Shown piece by piece: positions 8,534 to 16,910 of a stretch of DNA of 64,000 bases. The DNA is taken from the NCBI GenBank assembly GCA_963823245.1, contig CAWGKQ010000008.1, forward strand, positions 62,001 through 126,000, given 5' to 3'. The stretch is from JAWVFM01 sp963823245. GTDB taxonomy: Bacteria; Actinomycetota; Thermoleophilia; Solirubrobacterales; 70-9. Under the pieces are notes generated by a model. The model did no database searches, was not told the DNA's origin, and worked only from the letters and a program-made list of their open reading frames with translations. Position 1 is the first letter of the stretch. Each line of letters opens with the position of its first letter. The translations under genes were made by a program, and so were the position numbers.

Positions 8534-9973
8534 ATGCACGGCGATCGGTTGAGCGGCCTCGACGCGTCGTTCCTGCACATGGAGCAGGGCCCGGCGCACA
8601 TGCACGTCGCCTCGACGGCGGTGTTCGAGGGGGCGGCACCGAGCTACGACGAGTTCCGCGATCACATCGGATCGCGCCTTCACCTCGTGCCGCGCTTCCG
8701 CCAGAAGCTGCGCTTCGTCCCCTTCGGCCAGGGCCGGCCCGTCTGGGTCGACGACCCCCAGCTCAACCTCGACTACCACGTACGCCACACGGCGCTCCCC
8801 TCCCCCGGCTCCGAGGAGCAGCTGCGCCTGCTCGCAGCGCGTATCTTCTCGCAGCGCCTCGACCGCTCGAAGCCCGTGTGGGAGATGTGGCTGGTGGACG
8901 GCCTCGAGGGCGATCGCTTCGCCGTCGTCGCCAAGAGCCATCACTGCCTTGTCGATGGCGTCTCCGGGGTCGACATAACCACGGTCATGTACGACCTCGC
9001 GCCGGAGTCGGAGCGCCAGCGGGCCTCGGAGCCTTGGATCCCGCGCCCAGAGCCGAGCGACGCCCAGCTGCTCGGCGACGCGCTCCTGCAGCGGGCGACG
9101 AGCCCGCGAGAGATGGTGCGCGGTGCGCGCGCCCTCGTGCGCCGCCCGCGCCAGGCGCTTGGCGCGGCCACCGAGGCGCTCGAATCGGCGGGCGCCTTTG
9201 CGAAGGCGGGCTTCGCCGCCCCTGCGTCGCCTTTCAACGTCGACATCGGCCCGTACCGGCGCTTCGCGGTCGTCCGCTCCGACCTCGCCGAGCTGAAGCG
9301 CGTGAAGAATACTGCGGGCGGCACCGTGAACGACGTCATCCTGGCCGCTGTGACCGGGGCCGTGGGCCGTTACCTGCGCGAGCGCGGGCACTCGACCCAG
9401 GAGCTCGAGTTGCGAGCGATGGTGCCGATCAGCGTTCGAGCCAAGGACGAGCACGGTGCGCTCGGGAACCGCGTCTCGGCGATGATGGCGACGCTCCCGG
9501 TTTGGTGCGAGGACCCGCTCGAGCGCCTCGGCGTCGTCAGCCGCTCGATGGGAGACCTCAAGTCCTCACATCAGGCGGTGGGCGCTGAGCTGATGACGGA
9601 GCTGGCCGACTTCGCGCCCCCGACCATCGCCGCCCAGGCGTCCCGGCTTCAGTCCCGTCAGCGCTGGTTCAACTTCGTCGTCACGAACGTCCCGGGCCCG
9701 CAGTTCCCCCTCTACCTGCTCGGGCGGCGCCTGCTCGAGGTCTTCCCGATGGTCCCCCTGGCGAAGCGCCAGGCCGTGTGCTTCGGGATCATGAGCTACG
9801 ACGGCATGGTGAACTTCGGCCTCACCGCCGATTACGACGCGATGTCGGACCTCGAGGCCCTTGCCGGCGATCTCGAGGCGGCACTCGAGGAGCTCTCGGA
9901 CGGCGCGCCGGCCGATCGCGCGCCCAAGCCGGCCAAGCGCCCGGCCAGGGCGAAGGCCAAGAGCTCCTCCTAA
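8534..9973 (+). CDS. Wax ester synthase / diacylglycerol acyltransferase (WS/DGAT)
   Basis: 479 residues. Transfers acyl groups from acyl-CoA to fatty alcohols or diacylglycerol, forming storage wax esters or triacylglycerol. The family N-terminus (RLSGLDASFLHME) begins right at the ATG at 8534, so this start is preferred over GTG 8516. The catalytic HHCLVDG (HHxxxDG) lies at residues 136-142. Later hallmarks are GGTVNDVILAAVTGAVGRYL, VPISVRAKDEHGALGNRVS and the C-terminal NFVVTNVPGPQFPLYLLG. The last 30 residues are a Lys/Ala/Pro-rich tail. Neutral-lipid storage through this enzyme is common in actinobacteria. Confidence 0.93.
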   Translation: MHGDRLSGLDASFLHMEQGPAHMHVASTAVFEGAAPSYDEFRDHIGSRLHLVPRFRQKLRFVPFGQGRPVWVDDPQLNLDYHVRHTALPSPGSEEQLRLLAARIFSQRLDRSKPVWEMWLVDGLEGDRFAVVAKSHHCLVDGVSGVDITTVMYDLAPESERQRASEPWIPRPEPSDAQLLGDALLQRATSPREMVRGARALVRRPRQALGAATEALESAGAFAKAGFAAPASPFNVDIGPYRRFAVVRSDLAELKRVKNTAGGTVNDVILAAVTGAVGRYLRERGHSTQELELRAMVPISVRAKDEHGALGNRVSAMMATLPVWCEDPLERLGVVSRSMGDLKSSHQAVGAELMTELADFAPPTIAAQASRLQSRQRWFNFVVTNVPGPQFPLYLLGRRLLEVFPMVPLAKRQAVCFGIMSYDGMVNFGLTADYDAMSDLEALAGDLEAALEELSDGAPADRAPKPAKRPARAKAKSSS

Positions 9974-10094
9974 CTTCTCCAGCCGGACAAACGAACGGCC
10001 GGAATCCTGTACGGCCGGCCAATGCGCCGGCGGGGGGGCGGGCCCACAATCGCTCCAGTCGTCCTCGTGCCGAAGGCAGAAGGGAGCCGCCGAG
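9974..10094 (+). promoter_or_regulatory. Leader of the ammonium-assimilation operon with ribosome-binding site
   Basis: 121 bases between the acyltransferase stop and the operon. AAGGGAG at 10080-10086, eight bases before TTG 10095, decides the transporter start. CGGCCGG occurs twice (about 10003 and 10017), followed by an extremely G-rich run at 10029-10041. No clear -35/-10 pair was found. Confidence 0.4.
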
Positions 10095-11492
10095 TTGAGC
10101 CTGTCCGACACCAACGTCGCCCTCGACACGATGTGGGTCATCGTCGCAGCGATCCTCGTCATGTTCATGCAGGCGGGGTTCGCCTTCCTCGAGATGGGCT
10201 TCTCGAGGCAGAAGAACGTGGGCGCGGTCGTCGCGAAGGTCGTCACTAACTTCGCCATCTGCGCGGTGGTGTTCTGGGCCGTCGGGTTCGCCTTCGGCTT
10301 CGGGGCCGGCGGCTCGATACTCGGCTACCACGGGTTCGCGCTCCACCTCGACGGCTCCGTCAACGCGACCTTCCCCGGCCTTGCGTTCTCCGACGTCGGC
10401 GTCTCGGCGAAGTGGTGGTTCGAGTTCGTGTTCTGCGCCGTCTCGCTGGCTGTGGTGTGGGGAACGACTCTCGAGCGCATCAAGTTCTCGGTCTACGTGA
10501 TCTACGCGATCGTCTTCTCGGCGCTCATCTACCCGCTGATCGCGCACTGGCTCTTCTCCGGCGGCTGGCTCGTCACCGCGCTCGGCTCGCAGGACTTCGC
10601 GGGGTCCACGGTCGTGCACCTCACGGGCGCGACGGGCGGACTCGCGGTGCTGCTGCTACTCGGCCCGCGGCGAGGCAAGTACGGCGCCGACGGCAAGCCG
10701 AACGTGATCCCGGGCCACTCGATGCCGTTCGTCGGCCTCGCCACCTTCATCCTCTGGTTCGGCTGGTTCGGGTTCAACCCGGGCTCCACCCTCTCCGCGC
10801 TCAGCTCGAGCGGTGGCAGCGACATCCGCTTCGCGGACGTGGTGGTCGTCACGAATATCGCGGCGGCATGCGGGGTGATCGGCGCCCTGATGACCATCTG
10901 GCTCAAGACGCGCAAGCCCGACATCGGCATGGCGTGCAACGGGGCGATCGCCGCCCTGGTCGCGATCACGGCCCCGTCGGGGTACGTCAATCCATGGGCG
11001 GCCACGATCATCGGATTCGTCGCGGGCATCATCGTCGTGCTCGGCGTCCTGGCGATCGAGAAGGTTCTCGACGACCCGGTCGGCGCGCTCTCGGCGCACG
11101 GCCTGGCCGGGATCTGGGGGACCCTCGCGTGCGGCCTCTTCACCGACCCTGCGCTCGCGAAGCTCAACGGCGTGGGCGAGGGCGGGTTCGTCTACACCGG
11201 AAGCCTGCATCAGCTCTGGGCGCAGTTCGTGGCCGTCTCGGCCTCCTTCGCAACGGTCTTCGTGCTCAGCTTCGCCACCTTCTTCGCGATCAAGGCCACG
11301 ATCGGCTTGCGCGTGAAGCCCGAGGAGGAGAACTACGGCCTCGACATGGCCGAGCACGGAATGTGGGGCTACCCGGAGCAGTTCATGCCGGTGCCGGGCT
11401 ACGAGTACCACCAGCCGGCCCCGCCGGCCGGACGCCCGGCGCCGCGACCAGCCCCCGTCGGGCTCGGGGCGACATCGCCGACCTATGAGTGA
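10095..11492 (+). CDS. amt: Ammonium transporter (Amt family)
   Basis: 465 residues if translation starts at TTG 10095, which has a good ribosome-binding site. It is a polytopic membrane protein with about 11 helices that conducts ammonium or ammonia into the cell. Conserved blocks include FMQAGFAFLEMGFSRQKN, TGATGGLAVLLLLGPR, FGWFGFNPGST, and GPV-type late segments such as DPVGALSAHGLAGIWGTLACG, where the pore His lies. The C-terminal cytoplasmic tail carries GLRVKPEEENYGLDMAEHGMWGYPE, the conserved region through which PII proteins act on Amt. The stop overlaps the PII gene by eight bases. Confidence 0.93.
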   Translation: MSLSDTNVALDTMWVIVAAILVMFMQAGFAFLEMGFSRQKNVGAVVAKVVTNFAICAVVFWAVGFAFGFGAGGSILGYHGFALHLDGSVNATFPGLAFSDVGVSAKWWFEFVFCAVSLAVVWGTTLERIKFSVYVIYAIVFSALIYPLIAHWLFSGGWLVTALGSQDFAGSTVVHLTGATGGLAVLLLLGPRRGKYGADGKPNVIPGHSMPFVGLATFILWFGWFGFNPGSTLSALSSSGGSDIRFADVVVVTNIAAACGVIGALMTIWLKTRKPDIGMACNGAIAALVAITAPSGYVNPWAATIIGFVAGIIVVLGVLAIEKVLDDPVGALSAHGLAGIWGTLACGLFTDPALAKLNGVGEGGFVYTGSLHQLWAQFVAVSASFATVFVLSFATFFAIKATIGLRVKPEEENYGLDMAEHGMWGYPEQFMPVPGYEYHQPAPPAGRPAPRPAPVGLGATSPTYE

Positions 11493-11868
11493 GGCCACGA
11501 TGAACAAGATCGAGGCGGTCATCCGCTACGAGCGCCTGCAGGCCGTGCAGGACGCCCTGGACGAGATCGGCGTCTCGGGGCTCAACGTCACCGAGGTGAA
11601 GGGCTGCGGTAGGCAGAAGGGCTACACCGAGACCTACCGCGGCTCGCAGGCCAACATCAGCCTGCTGCCGAAGCTCAAGGTCGAGAGCGTCGTGCCGGCC
11701 GAGATCACCGACCGTGTGGTCGAGGCCATCGTCGCCGCCGCCTACACCGGGGAGACCGGCGACGGGCTGCTCTTCGTCCTCCCGGTGGCCGAGGTGGTGC
11801 GCATCCGCACCGGCGAGCGCGGCGTCGACACGATCCGCCACCAGGCGCCTGTCGGGTGGGGCTATTGA
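11485..11868 (+). CDS. glnK: PII nitrogen regulatory protein lacking Tyr51
   Basis: Small trimeric signalling protein that senses 2-oxoglutarate and ATP/ADP and controls Amt and other targets. The core starts at MNKIEAVIRYERL (ATG 11500). The ATG at 11485 would add five residues and overlap the amt stop. Blocks GLNVTEVKGCGRQKGYTETY, the B-loop TGETGDGLLFVLPV and the C-loop are intact. In the T-loop, position 51, the Tyr that is uridylylated or adenylylated in many bacteria, is Ala (YRGSQANISLLPK), while Tyr46 and Ser49 remain. Covalent control by nucleotidylation is therefore unlikely. The linked amt gene suggests the GlnK branch. Confidence 0.92.
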   Translation: MSEATMNKIEAVIRYERLQAVQDALDEIGVSGLNVTEVKGCGRQKGYTETYRGSQANISLLPKLKVESVVPAEITDRVVEAIVAAAYTGETGDGLLFVLPVAEVVRIRTGERGVDTIRHQAPVGWGY

Positions 11869-13034
11869 GGCTGCTGCAACGCGCGTTGGACATCGCGCGC
11901 GACCAGACCGGAGGCGCGGAGCCCGTTCCGATCGACCTCGAGCGGAATTCCGCGGCGGCGGTCGAGCTCGGCGCCCGGAACCGTCCCGACGTGCCGCTCT
12001 ACACGCTCCGGGTCGGCCTGCGCGGCGGCTTCGAGGGGGCGACCAGGGCCGGCATCCCCGCGTACCGGCGCGACAACCCGGCCCCCCACCCGATCCTGAA
12101 GGAGATCTACCACTGCGAGGTCGCGGGCAAGGTCCTCGAGGCCGCCAACATCCACGCGCTCCTCGCGAAGGCACAGCGCCAGCTCGAGGTGATCGCCCCG
12201 GCGGGCTCCCTCCCCCTCGGCTACTTCCGCGCTCCGCGGCTCGACTACTCGCTCCCGGTTCACGAGGAGGGCTCGCACCTGGTGTGCCCGGTGCTCGCCG
12301 GACCGCGGATCCGGGCCGACGGCCTGGCCGAGCTGCGCGAGCCCGTCGTCGACCATCTGCGGGCCGCCGGCTATCTGGAGCCCGGTGAGGACCCGGAGCT
12401 CCTCGTGGTTCGCCCATCGGACCTCCGCCTGGTCGCGCCGGCGGCGCTCATCCGCTCGACCACGGATGAGCGCGTCTGGCTGCCCACCGTCGAGGGCACC
12501 TCGACGGATGGCCCCGTCGTCGGCCTGCTTGGCCACCCCGCTGAGCTCGTAACCGAGGAGCGCACGTGGCGCTCATCCTCCGCCACCCCGCCACCGTCGG
12601 CGCCCGACATCGTCTCGCTCCTTCGCCTCGCCGGCCAGTCGCTGCTCCGCAGGGGCCGAATCAGCAACCCCTGGACCCTCTACGCCTGCGACGTGCGCCC
12701 CGAGATCTGGGCACGCGCTGAGGAGGTGACCGATTCGACCAGCCGGATGCTGACGGCCCACCTCGAGGGAGGCACCGGGATCGAGGTCCCCGTCCGGCAC
12801 ACCGCCGCCGGCGAGTCGGTGGGCGCGATCCGCATCGAGGAGATCGTGGTGTTCCTGGCCGGCGACGACGACGCCCTGGCGAGTGTCATCGGCGGCTACC
12901 TGGTCGCGGCCGGGTTCCTCCGCGACGCCGCGGACCTGCGGCCCGAGACCCGGGTCCCCCCCGCCCCCGTGCGGCTCGACCCGGATTCGATCTTCACCCG
13001 GCAAACCAACGACCAGGAGGTCACAACGGCATGA
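11856..13034 (+). CDS. Unrecognised protein of the ammonium-assimilation operon
   Basis: 392 residues from GTG 11856 (overlapping glnK by 13 bases), or three fewer from TTG 11865, which overlaps the glnK stop. There is no signal peptide or membrane helix, so it should be cytoplasmic. The N-terminal part has PLYTLRVGLRGGFEGATRAG and LKEIYHCEVAGKVLEAANIH. The middle has a segment EGSHLVCPVLAGPRIRADGL. After a Pro/Ser linker near residue 245 a second part contains ISNPWTLYACDVRPEIWARA. Segments DHLRAAGYL and GYLVAAGFL hint that the two halves are related, which I could not test. Its place between glnK and a flotillin with overlapping stops and starts suggests a linked role. No known family is recognised. 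Confidence 0.75.
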   Translation: MGLLRLLQRALDIARDQTGGAEPVPIDLERNSAAAVELGARNRPDVPLYTLRVGLRGGFEGATRAGIPAYRRDNPAPHPILKEIYHCEVAGKVLEAANIHALLAKAQRQLEVIAPAGSLPLGYFRAPRLDYSLPVHEEGSHLVCPVLAGPRIRADGLAELREPVVDHLRAAGYLEPGEDPELLVVRPSDLRLVAPAALIRSTTDERVWLPTVEGTSTDGPVVGLLGHPAELVTEERTWRSSSATPPPSAPDIVSLLRLAGQSLLRRGRISNPWTLYACDVRPEIWARAEEVTDSTSRMLTAHLEGGTGIEVPVRHTAAGESVGAIRIEEIVVFLAGDDDALASVIGGYLVAAGFLRDAADLRPETRVPPAPVRLDPDSIFTRQTNDQEVTTA

Positions 13035-14368
13035 CCGTCGCGCTCATCGTCATCGGTTCCGTTCTCGTCGCGGCGCTGCTGATCGCGTTCATCATCTGGG
13101 CCCACCAGTACACGAAGGTGGGGCCGAACGAGGTGCTGATCATCTCCGGGCGGAGGTCCCGTAAGGGCCCCGACGGGACTGCGATCGGGTATCGGATCGT
13201 TCGCGGCGGCGGCACGTACGTCCGGCCGTTCCGCGAGAAGGTCCAGCGGCTCTCGCTCGAGCTGCTCCAGTTCGACGTCCGCACAGGCGAGACGTACTCG
13301 ATGCACGGTGTGCCGATGCAGGTCGACGGCGTCTGCATGGTCAAGGTCGATCCCTCGGACCAGGGAATCCAGCTCGCCGCGCAGGAGTTCCTCTCGCGCG
13401 GCCGCGACGACATCGCGCGGACCGCACAGCAGGCGGTGGAAGGACACCTGCGTTCCGCGGTCGGCGCGCACTCGATCGAGGACGTGTACCGCGAGCGCGC
13501 GAAGCTCGTGGAGGCGACCAAGGGCCTGGCCGGCCCCGACCTCGAGAAGATGGGCCTGGAGATCGTCTCGCTGACGATCCGCCAGATCGCCGACAAGCAG
13601 GGCTACCTGGAGGCGCTCGGGCGCCCTCGCACCGCGGAGGTCAAGCGCGACGCGGTGCGCGGCGAGGCCGAGGCCGAGCGCGAGGCCAAGGCCGCGCGCT
13701 TCGACGCCGACGTCGCCATCGAGGAGTCACGGCGCGACTACGAGCTCAAGAAGGCCTCCTTCAAGCAGGAGGGCCGCCAAGCCGTCGCCAAGGCTGATCT
13801 CGCGTACGACCTCCAGCGGGCGATCACCCAGCAGGAGGTGCGCGCGGCCGAGCTCCAGGTGGAGATCGTCGAACGCACGAAGGCCATCGAGCTGATGGAG
13901 GCCGAGGTGCGCCGCCGCGTCAACGAGCTCGAGGCCGAGGTGATCGAGCCGGCAAAGTCGGAGGCGCGCAAGATCGAGGCGCTCGCTGAAGCCCGCAGGG
14001 AGGAGCTCGCTGCCCAGGGCGCCGGCGAGGCCGACGCCGTTCGCCTGCGCGGAATGGCGGAGGCGGAGGCGATGGTCGCGAAGGCCGGCGCTTGGGGTCA
14101 GTACAACGAGGCGGCGATCGCCGACCGCCTGCTGTCGATCCTGCCCCAGCTCGCCGCGGCCGTCTCCGAGCCGCTCTCGAAGACCGAGAAGATCGTGATG
14201 ATCGGCTCCGGGAACGGCGACGGCGTTGGCGCCCACCGCGTCACCCGCGACGTCATGAAGATCGTCGCCGAGCTGCCCGAGGTGCTGGAGTCGCTCACCG
14301 GGAAGCGCCTCGACGAGCTCGTGAAGGCGCTGCCGAAGACGGGCGCCGCCGAGGACGGGGCGTCCTGA
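13031..14368 (+). CDS. Flotillin-like SPFH/band-7 membrane protein
   Basis: 445 residues. Residues 1-24 are a single N-terminal membrane segment (IVIGSVLVAALLIAFII). An SPFH domain follows (about 35-200, with YTKVGPNEVLIISG and EIVSLTIRQIADKQGYLEAL). Then comes a long coiled coil rich in Ala, Glu and Arg (about 205-330) with the EA-repeats typical of flotillins, and a C-terminal domain with QYNEAAIADRLLSILPQLAA. Flotillins form ring-like oligomers and organise membrane domains. The ATG overlaps the upstream stop by four bases and the gene runs into glnA (TGATG). Flotillin in this context is unusual. Confidence 0.9.
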   Translation: MTVALIVIGSVLVAALLIAFIIWAHQYTKVGPNEVLIISGRRSRKGPDGTAIGYRIVRGGGTYVRPFREKVQRLSLELLQFDVRTGETYSMHGVPMQVDGVCMVKVDPSDQGIQLAAQEFLSRGRDDIARTAQQAVEGHLRSAVGAHSIEDVYRERAKLVEATKGLAGPDLEKMGLEIVSLTIRQIADKQGYLEALGRPRTAEVKRDAVRGEAEAEREAKAARFDADVAIEESRRDYELKKASFKQEGRQAVAKADLAYDLQRAITQQEVRAAELQVEIVERTKAIELMEAEVRRRVNELEAEVIEPAKSEARKIEALAEARREELAAQGAGEADAVRLRGMAEAEAMVAKAGAWGQYNEAAIADRLLSILPQLAAAVSEPLSKTEKIVMIGSGNGDGVGAHRVTRDVMKIVAELPEVLESLTGKRLDELVKALPKTGAAEDGAS

Positions 14369-15876
14369 TGGCGAAGACGGTGTTCGACACCCGCAAGCCG
14401 CCCCCGACGATCGGGGAGTTCTCGGACTCGACCGAGCCCACCCCGCGTGAGGTGTTCGCGATGGCCGCGGCCCATGGGGTGCGCATGGTGGACTTCAAGT
14501 TCACCGACCTTCCGGGCGCCTGGCAGCACATCACGTTCTCGATCAACGCGCTCGACGAGTCCTCCTTCGAGGAGGGCCTGGGGTTCGACGGCAGCTCGAT
14601 CCGTGGCTTCCAGGAGATCTCGGAGTCGGACATGATCATCGTCCCCGATCCGTCGACGGCCCTGATCGACCCGTTCCACGAGCAGCGCACGATGTCGCTG
14701 CTCTGCAACGTGTTCGACCCGATCACCCGCGAGCCTTACCCCCGCGACCCGCGGTTCATCGCGCAGAAGGCCGAGGGCTACCTGATCGAGACGGGCATCG
14801 CCGACACGTGCTTCATGGGTCCGGAGGCAGAGTTCTTCGTCTTCGACCACGTCGCCTACGACCAGACTCAGAACCGCGCCTTCTACGAGGTGAACTCCCG
14901 CCAGGGCTTCTGGAATCGGGGCGAGGGGCTCGGCGAGGGCAGGATGAACGGCGAGGGCGGCAACCTCGGCCTCACCCTCCGCCCCCAGGAGGGCTACTTC
15001 GCGCCGCTTCCAAGCGACACGCACTCTGACCTGCGCAGCCGGATGATCGTCGTTCTCGAGGAGATGGGCGTGGAGTCCGAGCTTCACCACCACGAGGTGT
15101 CAGCCGGCGGCCAGGCCGAGATCGGACTGCGGTTCGACAAGCTGCTTCGCATGGGCGACAAGCTCCAGACCTACAAGTACGTCGTCAAGAACGTCGCCCA
15201 GCAGGCCGGCAAGACCGCCACCTTCATGCCGAAGCCGCTGTTCGAGGAGAACGGCTCGGGCATGCACGTGCACCAGTCGCTCTTCATGGGCGGCGAGAAC
15301 GTCATGTTCGACTTCAACGGCTACGGCCAGCTTTCCCGCGAGGCGCTGAACTACATCGGCGGCATCCTCCGCCACGGCCGCGCGCTCATGGCGTTCTGCG
15401 CCCCGACCACCAACTCCTACCGTCGCCTGACGCCCGGCTACGAGGCGCCCGTCAATCTCGCCTACTCGCAGCGCAACCGCTCCGCGGCCTGCCGCATTCC
15501 CGTCTACTCCCCGGCGCCGAAGGCCAAGCGCGTGGAGTTCCGCCCGCCGGATCCCACGGCCAATCCCTACCTCGCCTTCTCGGCGATGATGATGGCCGGG
15601 ATCGACGGCATCCAGAACCGCATCGACCCCGGCAAGCCCGTCGACAAGGACCTGTTCGAGCTGCCGACGGAAGAGCTCGAGGCAATTCCGAGCGTCCCCG
15701 GCTCGCTGGACGACGCCCTCGACGCCCTCGAGGCCGACCATGAGTTCCTCCTCCGCGGGGACGTCTTCACCGGGGACCTGATCGAGACCTGGATCGAGTA
15801 CAAGCGCCGCCAGGAGTGCGACCCCGTGCGCCTGCGCCCGCACCCGTGGGAGTTCGCGCTGTACTACGACGTCTAG
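14368..15876 (+). CDS. glnA: Glutamine synthetase type I, adenylylation-site Tyr replaced by Phe
   Basis: 502 residues. Makes glutamine from glutamate, ammonia and ATP. Intact signatures are FDGSSIRGF, PEAEFFVF, the metal-binding GSGMHVHQSLF, the ATP/glutamate region APVNLAYSQRNRSAACRIP and NPYLAFSAMMMAGIDG. It carries the roughly 25-residue insertion (AFYEVNSRQGFW) that marks the GSI-beta type. At the site where GSI-beta enzymes are adenylylated, the motif reads DKDLFELPTEE, with Phe430 where Tyr is expected. GlnE-type control should therefore not act. The start overlaps the flotillin stop by one base. Confidence 0.95.
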   Translation: MAKTVFDTRKPPPTIGEFSDSTEPTPREVFAMAAAHGVRMVDFKFTDLPGAWQHITFSINALDESSFEEGLGFDGSSIRGFQEISESDMIIVPDPSTALIDPFHEQRTMSLLCNVFDPITREPYPRDPRFIAQKAEGYLIETGIADTCFMGPEAEFFVFDHVAYDQTQNRAFYEVNSRQGFWNRGEGLGEGRMNGEGGNLGLTLRPQEGYFAPLPSDTHSDLRSRMIVVLEEMGVESELHHHEVSAGGQAEIGLRFDKLLRMGDKLQTYKYVVKNVAQQAGKTATFMPKPLFEENGSGMHVHQSLFMGGENVMFDFNGYGQLSREALNYIGGILRHGRALMAFCAPTTNSYRRLTPGYEAPVNLAYSQRNRSAACRIPVYSPAPKAKRVEFRPPDPTANPYLAFSAMMMAGIDGIQNRIDPGKPVDKDLFELPTEELEAIPSVPGSLDDALDALEADHEFLLRGDVFTGDLIETWIEYKRRQECDPVRLRPHPWEFALYYDV

Positions 15877-16130
15877 GACGAGCCGGCGCCGGCGCCGGTG
15901 AGGCACTGGTCGAGCCCCAGTTGCCGGGCCTTCGCGTCCACGCGCTTGTTGATCGCCAGGCTGCCCTCCAGGATCTTCGTCGCGGCATCGGCGCTCGACG
16001 CCTCCTGGGCCCTCGTGCTCAGCGCCGTGCCCTGCTCGAGGTCGGAGACCCAGGCGCTGTAGACGGCAGCCTCGTCACTCGGCGGACTCAGGTCCTTGAG
16101 CCTCGCGAGGTCCTCTTCCGCCAGCGGCAT
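15873..16130 (-). CDS. Small hypothetical protein
   Basis: 85 residues, helical and acidic, ending in KARQLGLDQCLTGAGAGSS. The single Cys in an LGL-x-x-C context near the C-terminus is seen in many short actinobacterial secreted proteins, but this product has no signal peptide. A TAG lies just upstream of the ATG, so an N-terminal part may have been lost through an indel. The stop overlaps the convergent glnA stop by four bases. No function is assigned. Confidence 0.5.
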   Translation of the reverse strand: MPLAEEDLARLKDLSPPSDEAAVYSAWVSDLEQGTALSTRAQEASSADAATKILEGSLAINKRVDAKARQLGLDQCLTGAGAGSS

Positions 16131-16211
16131 CAGCTACCCAGATCGGCTTCCTCACAACGGCGACGCTAGCGCAGGCACGATTCAGTCCGCCCGCGCAGCG
16201 ACCATGGTGCC

Positions 16212-16910
16212 GTGAAGGTTCCCGAGAGAGGCGCGCGGCTCGGCAGGAGGATCACGCCCGCGGAGTACGGGTTCGCGCCCCTGCTCGTGGTCATCCTGGT
16301 CTCGCTGATCTTCCAGCTGGCCGCCCCCGAGACGGATGCGGCGCGGCTGGTCACGCTGATCCTCCAGGGCGCCACCCTGCTCCTCGCTCTGCGAGTGTCG
16401 GGCGCTTCGCGGGCGCTGGTCCACCTCGCGCGGATCGCGGTGGCGATCGCGCTGCTCGGCTCGACCGGGCTGCTGCTAGGGACGGGCGGCCTCGCGACCG
16501 ACGAGTCCAAGGTGGTCACCCTCCTTCTCGTCGCCCTGGCGCCCCTCGCGATCGCGGTCGGCGTCGTCCGACACGTGCGCGAGGAGCGGGGCGTGACGAT
16601 CCCGACGATGTTCGGGGTGCTCTGCATCTACCTGCTTATCGGGATGCTCTTCGCCTTCATGTTCAGCGTCGTTGACCATCTTGCCTCGACCCCGTTCTTC
16701 GTCAACGGCGCGGAGGACCAATCCGACTTCTTGTACTTCAGCTTCACGACGATCACCACGACCGGCTACGGGGACTTCGTCCCAGCCACCAACCTCGGCC
16801 ACTCGCTCGCGATCACCGAGGCTCTGATCGGCCAGATCTACCTGGTCACGGTCGTCGCGGTGATCGTCTCGAACCTCCGGCCGGGTAGGCGAATCGACGA
16901 TGGAGCGTGA
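16212..16910 (+). CDS. Two-pore-helix type potassium channel (ion channel family)
   Basis: 232 residues. Membrane protein with several N-terminal helices (roughly residues 20-125) and, at the C-terminus, a pore module: a helix GVLCIYLLIGMLFAFMF, the pore loop with selectivity filter TITTTGYGDF (residues 178-187), and a last helix IGQIYLVTVVAVIVSNL. TTGYGD is the K+ filter. There is no cytoplasmic RCK/TrkA domain. The GTG at 16212 is the only early start. The coding end overlaps the acetyltransferase by 11 bases. Confidence 0.85.
   Translation: MKVPERGARLGRRITPAEYGFAPLLVVILVSLIFQLAAPETDAARLVTLILQGATLLLALRVSGASRALVHLARIAVAIALLGSTGLLLGTGGLATDESKVVTLLLVALAPLAIAVGVVRHVREERGVTIPTMFGVLCIYLLIGMLFAFMFSVVDHLASTPFFVNGAEDQSDFLYFSFTTITTTGYGDFVPATNLGHSLAITEALIGQIYLVTVVAVIVSNLRPGRRIDDGA

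Noticed and set aside
9994..10041. G/C-rich repeats before amt as a terminator or nitrogen-regulator site
   Set aside because: Arms are short and self-complementary, no T-run follows, and no known GlnR-type box was found.
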